DNA of 64,000 nucleotides from Marispirochaeta sp. (GCF_963668165.1 NZ_OY764211.1:1-64000); one strand, 5' to 3'. Positions 9,700 through 17,331 are shown, counted from the stretch's first letter. Program-made: numbers and translations. Notes: a model not told the origin generated them from the sequence alone.

Positions 9700-9795
9700 A
9701 TTAAACAAACCTGTGTAGAAAATCTCAAGAACAGTTACACAATCTCGCAAATGATTTAGGGAGGGATTCCATGTGTCCGACATAAAAAAAGAGCA

Positions 9796-10374
9796 ATGGT
9801 TAAGAAGTTGACGCTTCCCATTGCTCTTAAAACTCTCCCCGAGGGGAAAAAATCGTTACTTATTTGTCGGATAGAATTAGAAAAAGTTCAAGAGCTTGGG
9901 AAGAAATTTCGATGGAAAAATCCCGGAAGGTGTCTTGTCTGTGGAAGTACCCGCCTGTGGGGCCATGGATTTGTCCTGAGGTATTTCTTTGGATTTGCTT
10001 CAGGAGTGTGGATAAAACGATGGCGGTGCCCGGAATGCGGGTCCGTTCATACCGTGCGACCTGAAAGCTTTCTTCCCGGGATGCAGTATCCGAAATCTAC
10101 CCAGCGATCAAGTCTTGAATCGAAACTTGCCGGGAAATCTTTTCTTAAGACAGTCTCCCGCCAGATTCAGCAGCACTGGTGGCGAACATTTCGTCATCTC
10201 TGTCGGGAATCGGGAAACTGGACTGACCTTCGCAAGTTCCTGACCGAGCACCTTCACCCGGGTCAGTTGCCGGTGACAAAGCGACGAATCTACCGTGCAA
10301 GCTGGCCGACAGCAGTATCTCCCTACCTGCCTTTTGCACTGACAGTCAGACCGCCCCCATTTAGTCTTGAGTGA
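9796..10374 (+). CDS. Zinc-ribbon protein of three-gene transposon (DUF6431-like)
   Basis: This 192-residue protein has two CxxC pairs: CLVCGS near residue 48 and CPECGS near residue 79, with the aromatic/basic stretch WIKRWR before the second. Paired CxxC knuckles in a small protein next to a DDE transposase suggest a DNA-binding or target-choice subunit, as for DUF6431-type proteins that accompany such transposases; the family name is from memory. The stop overlaps the longest possible start of the next gene. It is upstream of the transposase and ATPase, presumably one operon. Confidence 0.6.
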   Translation: MVKKLTLPIALKTLPEGKKSLLICRIELEKVQELGKKFRWKNPGRCLVCGSTRLWGHGFVLRYFFGFASGVWIKRWRCPECGSVHTVRPESFLPGMQYPKSTQRSSLESKLAGKSFLKTVSRQIQQHWWRTFRHLCRESGNWTDLRKFLTEHLHPGQLPVTKRRIYRASWPTAVSPYLPFALTVRPPPFSLE

Positions 10375-10403
10375 ACGAAATTACTTCACTCAAAGGAGAA
10401 AAA

Positions 10404-11681
10404 ATGGACCGGGAAAAGCAGGAGAAAATCGCCGTATTTCGTTTTGGCGTCATCTTTCCGCTTGTGGAGAAGGACCTTCACGAATACTGGGGAGAAAAGG
10501 AGCGCATTCTTAAGGAACTGGTCAGCAAAGAATGGGAGATCCCGTACTCAAAGCGGACCTACATCAGCAAGGCCACTCTGTTGAACTGGGTAAAGCGCTA
10601 TGAAGACGGCGGGCGTAAGATCGAAGCATTGTTCCCCGAAAGCCGCGGCGATCGGGGTAGGATGAGGAGCATCTCCGATGAGCAGATTGATGCGCTTATG
10701 AGACTTCGAAGTGAGAACCCAAAACTTTCTACGCCTCGGCTTGTAGAAAAGGCTCAGGGCTCAGGGGTGTTTCCGCCGGGCGCCGAGGTCTCCATGGCCA
10801 GTATCTACCGGCTTTTGAAGATCCGCAAAGCAAAGCGACAGAAGAGTGAGCAGGATATGCGGAAGTTCGAGGTGCAGATGTCCAACGATCTGTGGCAGTC
10901 GGACTGCATGCATGGCCCGCAGATCATTATCAATGGGAAAAAGCGCAAGACCTATCTGTTTGCCATCATCGACGACCACAGCCGACTGATTACCCATGGT
11001 CAGTTTTACCCGGCTGAGAACCTGGAGAATTACCTGGACTGCCTGTGGACAGCAATGCGCAAACGAGGGCTGCCAAGAAAGCTGTATGTGGACAATGGAG
11101 CCTCCTTCAGGGCCCACCGGCTACAGCTGGGCTGTGCAGCTCTTGAAGTTGGCTTAAAGTACGCCAGGCCGTATCGTCCCCAGGGGAAGGGAAAAATTGA
11201 GCGTTTTTTCCGTACCGTCAGGATGCAGTTCCTGCCAGAGCTGAATGAGAACCTGGACCTTGAGAAGATCAACGAATTGTTTGCCCGGTATATAGAACAC
11301 CAGTACCACCAGAGGATACACGGAACGACCGGTCAGAAACCGATAGACCGATACCTGGCAGATGTGAAGGCGCTCAGGAAAGCACCGGATGACCTTCCTG
11401 AGTATTTCCGGAAGCAGGAGATCCGAAAAGTGAACAAAGACCGCACCGTGCAGTTGTCCGGACGACTCTATGAGGCTCCGGCCGGGCTTGTGGGGATGAA
11501 AGTCGTCCTGCGGTACGAGAATACCGACCGAATTGAAGTGTTCGTTGATGAGAAGTCACGGGGATTCCTGAAAGACCTCAATCAGGAAGTAAACAGTCGC
11601 ATTAAACGCGATCGCCCAGATCCAAGCGGCCCGACTATAACCGGCGGACAGCTGTTTGAACGAACGGCGGGAGGACGATGA
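10404..11681 (+). CDS. DDE (rve/Mu-type) transposase
   Basis: I start at the ATG at 10404, because AAAGGAG lies 6-7 bases upstream; an earlier GTG at 10371 has no clear site. The 425-residue protein has an N-terminal HTH region (YISKATLLNWVKRYEDGG) and an rve core with Asp in LWQSDCMHGP, Asp in LYVDNGASF and Glu in GKGKIERFFRTVR. A Mu-type C-terminal beta-barrel follows (VNKDRTVQLSGRLYEAPAGLVG). It is TniA-like in layout and overlaps the ATPase start by four bases. Confidence 0.85.
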   Translation: MDREKQEKIAVFRFGVIFPLVEKDLHEYWGEKERILKELVSKEWEIPYSKRTYISKATLLNWVKRYEDGGRKIEALFPESRGDRGRMRSISDEQIDALMRLRSENPKLSTPRLVEKAQGSGVFPPGAEVSMASIYRLLKIRKAKRQKSEQDMRKFEVQMSNDLWQSDCMHGPQIIINGKKRKTYLFAIIDDHSRLITHGQFYPAENLENYLDCLWTAMRKRGLPRKLYVDNGASFRAHRLQLGCAALEVGLKYARPYRPQGKGKIERFFRTVRMQFLPELNENLDLEKINELFARYIEHQYHQRIHGTTGQKPIDRYLADVKALRKAPDDLPEYFRKQEIRKVNKDRTVQLSGRLYEAPAGLVGMKVVLRYENTDRIEVFVDEKSRGFLKDLNQEVNSRIKRDRPDPSGPTITGGQLFERTAGGR

Positions 11682-12484
11682 TGGATTCCATACGACATCA
11701 CTTTGGATTGAAGAAGGATCCTTTCCCGCAGAGTATGGCCGTGAAGGATCTGTATCCGCTGCCTGCACTTACTCCCCTGGAACAGCGGGTGTTCTTTGCT
11801 GTGGGCCAAAAGGCGATAGCAGTAATCACCGGTGATGTAGGCTCCGGGAAATCTACCTCTCTGCGCTATGTGGCCAGCAAGTTCCACCAGAGCGAATATG
11901 AGCTGATTTCCATCGTCGGCGGCAACTACTCGCCGATGGAGTTGTACCGGCAGATTCTCTTAAACTTTGGCGTGAGCTATATGTCATATCAGGTGTCGGT
12001 GATGATCGCAAGAATCCGGGAGATCATTCTGGAAATCGCATCCAGAAAAGTCACACCGGTGCTTATCATTGATGAGGCTCACTTGCTCAAGCGTGCCGTG
12101 TTTACCCAGCTGCATACCCTGGCTCAGTTCGAATTTGATTCCCGTCCGGTCATGCCCATGATTCTCTGCGGTCAGGATCTTTTGCTTGAACACCTTATGG
12201 CGAATGCGGTACGCCCTCTTGCATCCCGGGTCCTGGGACGCACCCACCTGGAAGCGATCAAGATGGAAGTTATGGAAGAATACCTGAATCACCATATCCG
12301 CCTTTCAGGGAGCACCAGCAAGATATTCAGTCAGGAAGCGATCTTTGCCATCCACCAGGGATCCGGTGGCTTATTGCGTAGAGCCAATTCTTTGGCGAAA
12401 ACCGCGCTTATGGCCAGTGCGCTGGAAGGGGGCCATACTATCTCGGCGGAACATGTCCGTCTCGCTGCAACAGAGATTCTGTAA
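11678..12484 (+). CDS. ExeA/TniB-like AAA ATPase of transposon
   Basis: This 268-residue ATPase has Walker A GDVGSGKST (about residue 51), Walker B VLIIDEAH (about 131) and a sensor-like MILCGQDLL. The N-terminal HFGLKKDPFP is the hallmark of ExeA/GspA-type ATPases recruited by transposons. It presumably acts like TniB/IstB/MuB in target capture or transposase activation. It overlaps the transposase gene by four bases. A 31-base perfect hairpin follows the stop. Confidence 0.85.
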   Translation: MMDSIRHHFGLKKDPFPQSMAVKDLYPLPALTPLEQRVFFAVGQKAIAVITGDVGSGKSTSLRYVASKFHQSEYELISIVGGNYSPMELYRQILLNFGVSYMSYQVSVMIARIREIILEIASRKVTPVLIIDEAHLLKRAVFTQLHTLAQFEFDSRPVMPMILCGQDLLLEHLMANAVRPLASRVLGRTHLEAIKMEVMEEYLNHHIRLSGSTSKIFSQEAIFAIHQGSGGLLRRANSLAKTALMASALEGGHTISAEHVRLAATEIL

Positions 12485-12488
12485 GCCT

Positions 12489-12519
12489 GTTCACCCTGCG
12501 GCAAAGCCGCAGGGTGAAC
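12489..12519 (+). terminator. Perfect hairpin after the transposon operon
   Basis: GTTCACCCTGCGGC, loop AAA, then GCCGCAGGGTGAAC form a perfect 14-bp stem five bases after the ATPase stop. There is no T run, so it may be a factor-assisted terminator or a transposon-end structure. Confidence 0.5.
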
Positions 12520-12589
12520 GTTCATTCAATGTGCGTGAGAAATTGTCTAACTGTTCGTGCGAGGGTTTATTTAGTTTAATTTGAGATTC

Positions 12590-12793
12590 GACACCCCTTC
12601 CCCGATTGGTAAAGTATTTCATGTCTTCGGGGAGAAAGCAATTCTTTACAGCTTTTGCTATCCGGGATTGGAGTTTATTGACCTGCTTCATAATTCTTGT
12701 CCAGTTGAGATAATCCCAAAGAGTAAAATCATGTTTGTGGTTTACGGTGGCCTCCTCTCTGTGAAGAGAAGCCTTTGACCCTGCCGTATTCAT
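12590..12793 (-). pseudogene. ltrA: Group II intron reverse transcriptase, N-terminal fragment
   Basis: The minus frame starts MNTAGSKASLHREEATVNHK and contains LNWTRIMKQVNKLQSRIAKAV. This matches the RT_N pattern of intron-encoded proteins, W-x-x-I-x-x-x-V-x-x-LQxRIxKA. After about 65 residues the frame runs into transposon-end sequence; the fingers/palm with YADD, the X domain and any endonuclease domain are absent. The intron is therefore not self-mobile in this copy, although RNA parts remain on both sides. Confidence 0.7.
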
Positions 12794-12797
12794 AAAG

Positions 12798-13393
12798 TAC
12801 CTGTCCCTTCAAGCAATAGATCACCTATCGGAAGTCTGCATCCTTTCGGATCAGGATAAAATCCCTATCCTCTGCATTACACAAAGGCATTCGCTTTTTC
12901 CGATTTCCTTTACCTGCCGGTGCATAGACCTTTCTTACGAAAATCATGCTCTTAAAAGAGAACCTGACAGGCTTACCTGGTTCTGTTAAACAACCAATTC
13001 GTACTGGGTTAGGGCCGATCTTTACTCCGGAAATCACTCTGTTCATCTGTGGAACTGCATGCAAAGACATTTCCACCCGATTTCTTTGCCGTTTTGGCTG
13101 AAGCGTATTAGCCTGTTTCGCTCCTCACGTTTTACGAAGCTTACAATCATTCACATATGTTACCCATACCAATACATTTACCCTGGCAATCATCCGATTT
13201 TAGGCTATCAGAATATTTGCTTTTGTCCTTTCAGCTTAATACCCCACCGTTGCCAGTGACGCATTTGAAAGTAGGGTTACTCCAGATGAATGGAGTAGTC
13301 CAAAAGTCGATATATAATAATATGCCGACTTAGACAGCTTGCTTAACAGCTTCTTGTGACCTGAGTGGTTTATCAGGACACGTCCAGTCGCAC
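12798..13393 (-). mobile_element. Group II intron 5' part (copy 2)
   Basis: Nearly identical direct repeat of 1-596. The 5' end is at 13393 (GTGCGACTGG on the minus strand), preceded by ATAGGCAA and then by the hairpin element at 13401-13517. The conserved eight exon bases next to different upstream DNA in the two copies show retargeting to similar sites. It continues into the truncated RT at 12793 and, across the transposon, to domain V at 9604-9637. Confidence 0.75.
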
Positions 13394-13400
13394 TTGCCTA

Positions 13401-13517
13401 TCGGGCGGCGGTTAAGCGCAGTTACCGAAGCAGAAGCTTGCTTCGGCGAAGGTAATTGAGCTTAACCGCAGATAGGCGAAGTGCCGCAGGCACGCAGCCT
13501 CTCTGCGGTGGAACCGC
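13401..13517. repeat. Duplicated hairpin element, copy 2
   Basis: Repeats 2302-2416 with no visible difference, starting CGGGCGGCGGTTAAGCGC and ending CTCTGCGGTGGAACCG. Here the right arm is replaced: after GGAACCGC it runs into TGTTAAGCG instead of CGCCCG, so the outer stem is shortened. The left end joins ATAGGCAA, the 5' exon of the intron. Confidence 0.55.
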
Positions 13518-13518
13518 T

Positions 13519-13732
13519 GTTAAGCGTAGAAATTAGTGATTTCTTCTAAGTTCACCACCCTTTCCGAAGAATCTGGCAGCGGGTAACGACACGTGAACTT
13601 TTCTTTATAAAAGAGCGAGTTTAACGCATTGCGCATAAAAGCCGGCCTCAGCTCGATGTGTTCAAACTTTCCACGATGACACCTTATACAAAAAGTGCGT
13701 CGGTGAACTCCGGCTAATTTCGTCGCTTAACG
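13519..13732 (-). repeat. attC-like long inverted repeat with no gene (about 214 bp)
   Basis: The left arm TAAGCGTAGAAATTAG pairs with the right arm CTAATTTCGTCGCTTA over 16 positions with two mismatches. Ends GTTAAGC and GCTTAACG fit attC core boxes. The interior (GTTCACCACC near the left, GGTGAACTCC near the right, also complementary) holds no reading frame of note. It is either a long attC or a geneless cassette, lying between the RES cassette's attC and the hairpin element. Confidence 0.55.
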
Positions 13733-13867
13733 TTCCGAGAATATACGAAGTTGTTTCGCCCCCTTGCGGGGTTGATAAATCTCGGAAAAAGTATACCTAC
13801 TTTTTTTGAGATTTGTCAAAGAAACAATTTGGGTCGGAGCGAAGCGGAGCCGTATATTCTCTGTTAT
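13727..13867 (-). repeat. attC-like integron recombination site of the RES cassette
   Basis: The plus strand reads TTAACGTTCC, GAGAATATACGAAGTTG, a centre with TTGATAAATCTC and GAGATTTGTCAA arms, CAATTTGG, GGAGCGAAGCGGAGCC, GTATATTCTCTGTTAT. The inner arms GAGAATATAC/GTATATTCTC are exact complements. It shares the spacer words and the trailing TTTAGTGCCC with the site at 603-687. It lies about 55 bases 3' (minus sense) of the RES gene. Confidence 0.7.
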
Positions 13868-13920
13868 ATTTAGTGCCCTTTTTTGAGTTGTGGGATGAAT
13901 AAATTGCCATGGAGGGCAAT

Positions 13921-15015
13921 TTATTCAATCTTTTCTGCATCAAATAATTGCAGATACTGCTCTATTTTTCCATATTTTGTGTGTTCATAATAAATTTCAA
14001 GCCCTCTATAATTACAATCCTGAAATCTTCTATGTGAAAGATCCGGCGAAACCCCTCTATAAGCTGAAACAGTGTTTTCGATTACATCACAGCGATAAGG
14101 ATCTGTAAGCTTAAAAATATTGGAGAGATAAGTACAGATTTCACTTGCATCACTTTCAACAGGAAATACATAATTTATACAGTAAAATGGATCAATGTTT
14201 TTAGTATCTAAGTCAGTCGAAAAATATGCGATGCCTTTTAAGTCATGATTGGTTCTGATCCATTGCAATAGAAATTGTGGAATTATATATTCTGGTTTAT
14301 AGAAATCGCTTTTGTCAGAACCCTTAAGAGAGCATACAAATAATAATGGCCATAGAATAATTGCATCAATTAAAAATTGTGGCTCAATCCTTTCAATGTA
14401 CATTTGATTATCACCACGGAATTCATGCATTTTGTCTCTATAAAATAGTCTTTTAGGATCAATCATCGTGAAGTTCAGAATATTAACAATTGCTAAATCA
14501 TCTAAGACATAGCGACTTACATGTAAATCTTGGATATTCGGTTTATTCATTTCAGCCCAACAAGTATATACTGAACTGCTTAAATATAAACATGGTAAAC
14601 CTGGTACACTATATCTTTGGGAATTTATCTTTCGTCTTAAGCTAATAGGAGTATGAAAGATTTCCTTTTTGTTACTTAAAATGGAACTTGAAAGTCTCAT
14701 CCTATAAAAATCTTTATTCAAGAAATCATCGGGCTTTTTTCCATTAACTATTATTGCATTTAGACTATGGTTTAAGCCATGCATCATTTTATCAAATAAG
14801 TCATATGATTTAAAAACATGTCCATTTTCATATTCTCTGAGAATTTTATTTAATTCCCTACAACAATTTTTAATCTTATTCTTTTTATCTGCAAGTTCAG
14901 GAATATCATTAATTAAGTTTAGAAAATTTGAAAACTCATTTGAAACATGGACTTTAATATTTTTAGAAGAGTATACTATGTTTTGAAAGTATTCTTTCAA
15001 TTTTTCAATATCCAT
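13921..15015 (-). CDS. RES-domain protein (possible NAD+-degrading toxin)
   Basis: 364 residues. The C-terminal two thirds match the RES fold: FYRMRLSS (Arg, about residue 105), then SQRYSVPGLPCLYLSSSVYTCWAEM with the conserved PGxPxLYL...E pattern (about 130-155) and later HRRFQDCNYRGLEI. RES proteins in Xre-RES pairs are NAD+ phosphorylases. The helical N-terminus of about 95 residues is not part of the minimal toxin and resembles the HEPN/RES-associated leader type. No Xre/MbcA-like antitoxin gene is adjacent, which is odd for a toxin. It is AT-rich, with an attC-like site 3' of it, so it is a cassette gene. Confidence 0.65.
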   Translation of the reverse strand: MDIEKLKEYFQNIVYSSKNIKVHVSNEFSNFLNLINDIPELADKKNKIKNCCRELNKILREYENGHVFKSYDLFDKMMHGLNHSLNAIIVNGKKPDDFLNKDFYRMRLSSSILSNKKEIFHTPISLRRKINSQRYSVPGLPCLYLSSSVYTCWAEMNKPNIQDLHVSRYVLDDLAIVNILNFTMIDPKRLFYRDKMHEFRGDNQMYIERIEPQFLIDAIILWPLLFVCSLKGSDKSDFYKPEYIIPQFLLQWIRTNHDLKGIAYFSTDLDTKNIDPFYCINYVFPVESDASEICTYLSNIFKLTDPYRCDVIENTVSAYRGVSPDLSHRRFQDCNYRGLEIYYEHTKYGKIEQYLQLFDAEKIE

Positions 15016-15086
15016 AATTACTCCTAATTAATACGAAATATTTGAGCCCATGGATGGGCGAATTTTTAAAAAGAAGCCAAAAAAAG

Positions 15087-15112
15087 GGCATTGAATATAA
15101 CTATCCTTATCC
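15087..15112 (-). repeat. Cassette-boundary half site, copy B (possible end of array)
   Basis: GGGCATTGAATATAACTATC then CTTAT nearly repeats 1380-1405. On the minus strand the RES cassette begins TTCAATGCCC right after GTTATA. Unlike internal sites there is no attC arm on the upstream side, so this could be the attI-proximal or outer end of the array, or a decayed attC. Confidence 0.4.
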
Positions 15113-15434
15113 GCAATGCGTAATTCATGAATGATTATACCTCTACTTTCCACAAACACTCATTAACATCCTTAAAGGCATTCACCGATCTGCTCTCTCA
15201 TTCCCTTTCCAGTTGTCACACCTGCATGATCAGGCCTTGTAACCCCATCCAGCCGGCAAGTCAACTCTCCATATCGCAAAGCAGTCATCCCAAAAACGCA
15301 GTTCAAGCAGATATGAACGTTTTCTATCGTATTGGGCGTTCCTGGCTTTGGATCAATCAGCCTGTCATAGATCGTCAAGGATGATTTCCTTCTCATGCCT
15401 ATAGTGTCCTCTCATGAGACCCGGGGAGGGCCTA
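15113..15434. other. Intergenic stretch, no supported gene
   Basis: Frames on both strands (15127-15384 plus, 15172-15396 minus) show no recognisable motif or ribosome binding site. The change to more GC-balanced sequence marks the border between the cassette array and the CBS-domain module. Confidence 0.4.
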
Positions 15435-16067
15435 TCAGTTCACCCCGCTAAAGTACTGATGAAAGAGCTGATTCAGGATTCCGTCTATCTTCCTGGTGTT
15501 GTCGTAGATCGAGGAGAGCAGCTCTTCCTTTTCCTGATTCTCATTCGCTGTTTTGTATAATTCTATCGAACTATAGATCACCTGTATAGAATTTTTTGTG
15601 TAATGTGACAACTCACTGATGAACATCTGTTTTACTGATTCAAAATCTTCCGGACCAATAACATTATTGATCTTGACCTCAACATTGGACATAGGCGAGC
15701 AAATGTCTCTGATAGATCCCTGGCCTGACTCATAAATATTCTCCATAATGCGGGTGTATGAGAGACTGCCGATATAGGTATCTGTTTCATCAAAGACAGG
15801 AAGGGTGAACTGCTGTTCTTTCTGCATCGTCTGTATGGCTTTTGGAAGATCGTCGTTAACAGAGAGCCTGGACTTTGGAATGATGCAATCAATGATCAGG
15901 TTATGACCTGTTTTGATAATATCCGGTTGCGTAACGATTCCCTTGAACTCTCCATTGTCCATAACGACAACGTAGTATTTCTCCAGGAGAATCTTCTCAA
16001 CCGATTCAGTGCTGGTGAATGGATGGACGATATCTTCGTTCCTATTTATCAGGTTCCTGATCATCAT
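15435..16067 (-). CDS. CBS-pair protein with HisKA-like helical tail
   Basis: I start at the ATG at 16067, with AGGGAGATATTG just upstream. The 210-residue protein has two CBS repeats (FTSTESVEKILLEKYYVVVMDNGEFKG, about 20-50; IQTMQKEQQFTLPVFDETDTYIG, about 80-105). A helical C-terminus (FISELSHYTKNSIQVIYSSIELY... KIDGILNQLF, about 145-205) has the length and SHxxKN pattern of a histidine-kinase dimerisation helix pair, but no ATPase domain follows. CBS pairs usually bind adenosyl ligands, so an adenylate-sensing partner for a kinase is possible. It overlaps the upstream 16042-16419 gene by 26 bases, implying coupling. Confidence 0.65.
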   Translation of the reverse strand: MMIRNLINRNEDIVHPFTSTESVEKILLEKYYVVVMDNGEFKGIVTQPDIIKTGHNLIIDCIIPKSRLSVNDDLPKAIQTMQKEQQFTLPVFDETDTYIGSLSYTRIMENIYESGQGSIRDICSPMSNVEVKINNVIGPEDFESVKQMFISELSHYTKNSIQVIYSSIELYKTANENQEKEELLSSIYDNTRKIDGILNQLFHQYFSGVN

Positions 16068-16419
16068 CAATATCTCCCTTGATGTCCCTTTGGAAGATAT
16101 GGACATCGAAGTTTACTTTTACAGTTTCTCCCTTTGTCACGAAAGGGAATACGTATTCTGATAAGACTTTAATGATCGTTTTCTTTGGCAACTTTTTGAG
16201 AATCATCTTGTTGACAATTACTGCTTCAACGTTCTTATTGATATCATTGTTGATCTCAATGACTTCAAAGACATCCGGAGATATCAGATGAAATGAATGT
16301 AGGACTCCGTTCTTTCCCTGGGGGACCTTCTTTCCCAGTATCAGCATGTCGGAAACCGGAGGAAGCTTGATGGTTTCAAAGTCCAAATTGATGCTGTATG
16401 ACGTTGTTGTAGTGCTCAT
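16042..16419 (-). CDS. Hypothetical 125-residue protein upstream of CBS gene
   Basis: Starts MSTTTTSYSINLDFETIKLP after AAGGAGAGG. It is predicted as beta-rich with alternating hydrophobics (VFEVIEINNDINKNVEAVIV) and an acidic tail ending DIDDDQEPDK. No known domain, signal peptide or membrane segment. The promoter region at 16440-16460 holds a GATAGGCATACAT half site like the palindrome in front of the CI-type repressor gene at 16675, suggesting control by that repressor. It forms a two-gene operon with the CBS protein. Confidence 0.6.
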   Translation of the reverse strand: MSTTTTSYSINLDFETIKLPPVSDMLILGKKVPQGKNGVLHSFHLISPDVFEVIEINNDINKNVEAVIVNKMILKKLPKKTIIKVLSEYVFPFVTKGETVKVNFDVHIFQRDIKGDIDDDQEPDK

Positions 16420-16442
16420 TGAAAACCTCTCCTTGTTTGCAA

Positions 16443-16458
16443 ATATGTATGCCTATCC
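16443..16458 (-). promoter_or_regulatory. Probable repressor half-operator of the CBS operon
   Basis: The minus strand reads GGATAGGCATACATATT about 25-40 bases upstream of the 16419 start. ATAGGCA is the arm of the palindrome at 17041-17058. Confidence 0.45.
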
Positions 16459-16674
16459 CACGAAGTCTAAGCCCCCGAGAATGGCAGCATTGAGCTCCTC
16501 TTCTAGAAATAATCTATTATTCTGAAACGTCGTTCGGCAGGTTCGACGAATAAAGATATCGAATCCTGGAAGATCGCTTGGGACAGGGACGTGCGTTCCA
16601 TCATAATGAATATTACGTTCATATAAGCGTCCTGGTGCTTCCGTTGTTTTTACCTGAAATTGAGCTGTGAGATC

Positions 16675-17010
16675 TCATGTCAGTCCATCCCGGCTGGAGG
16701 CGGATTCCTGGGGGAATGCAGCCTTAAGCATTTTGAGGGATTGTTCAATCTGGGTTTCGGATAAGGAATCAAGAAAATTGTCCAGCAGGATTCGCATATA
16801 GGATTTGTTGGTTGTAGTTCCGGTTACAAGGTACTCAACAGTCGTGTTCAGATTTTTTGCAAGAAAGACCGCCTGCCCGGCGTTAGGCATTGTTCCCCGT
16901 TGTATCCAACGGCTGAATGTATCAGGCCGTACATGAATTGATCGTGCGATACTGCCTTGCGTTGAGTTCTTCTCTGAGATTAATGATTTGACTCGTTCCC
17001 AGAACAACAT
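16675..17010 (-). CDS. CI-like/XRE helix-turn-helix repressor
   Basis: 111 residues. The N-terminal HTH reads STQGSIARSIHVRPDTFSRWIQRG (about 16-39), followed by PNAGQAVFLAKNLNTTVEYLVTGT, the typical end of a phage CI/XRE DNA-binding domain. The short Leu-rich C-terminus may dimerise; there is no LexA-type peptidase. An 18-bp near-palindrome lies 31 bases upstream, so autoregulation is likely. Related half sites lie before the 16042-16419 gene and at 17089-17098. Confidence 0.8.
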   Translation of the reverse strand: MLFWERVKSLISEKNSTQGSIARSIHVRPDTFSRWIQRGTMPNAGQAVFLAKNLNTTVEYLVTGTTTNKSYMRILLDNFLDSLSETQIEQSLKMLKAAFPQESASSRDGLT

Positions 17011-17040
17011 ATAACCTGCTATCAGCAGTATATCATGGGA

Positions 17041-17058
17041 ATAGGCATATGTGCCTAT
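17041..17058. promoter_or_regulatory. Operator palindrome ATAGGCA-N4-TGCCTAT
   Basis: ATAGGCATATGTGCCTAT is a near-perfect inverted repeat (central mismatches only) between the repressor gene and the rightward region. A further half site TGTGCCTATT lies at 17089-17098. It is the obvious binding site for the CI-like protein. Confidence 0.65.
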
Positions 17059-17331
17059 TTTTTCTTAGTTAAACGAAAGTTTATTTTCTGTGCCTATTGG
17101 ATCAGATGCTAACCTGAGGTCGCCATTTCCCCAATTTGCACGTGAAAGTAACAATGACCAAATTGGAGAAATTAGGTGTATGGTGAATAGAAGAATCACA
17201 TTTGAAAATCAAAGCGAGATCATAAACTCCTCAGTCTGCGCGATACCTACACTCCAGGTGATATTTTCATGAACAAGATTACAGAAGACCGTAACAAATG
17301 CCGGGATTTTACCATCAGGGCTTCTTGAACA

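Larger units (their letters stand above)
9700..12585 (+). mobile_element. Three-gene Mu/Tn7-superfamily-like transposon
   Basis: A zinc-ribbon protein, a DDE transposase and an AAA ATPase are co-oriented with overlapping ends. Both flanks carry a related inverted motif: AGAACAGTTACACAATCTC at 9730-9748 and, on the opposite strand near 12540-12565, CGAACAGTTAGACAATTTC, which are probably transposase-binding ends. The element splits a group II intron. The exact termini are not resolved; I place them by where intron homology stops. RT coding sequence beyond the N-terminus is missing on both sides, so the insertion came with, or was followed by, a deletion. Confidence 0.6.

Noticed and set aside
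15127..15396. Two overlapping frames on opposite strands as possible cassette or integrase remnant
   Set aside because: No motif of tyrosine recombinases or other families and no start signals.
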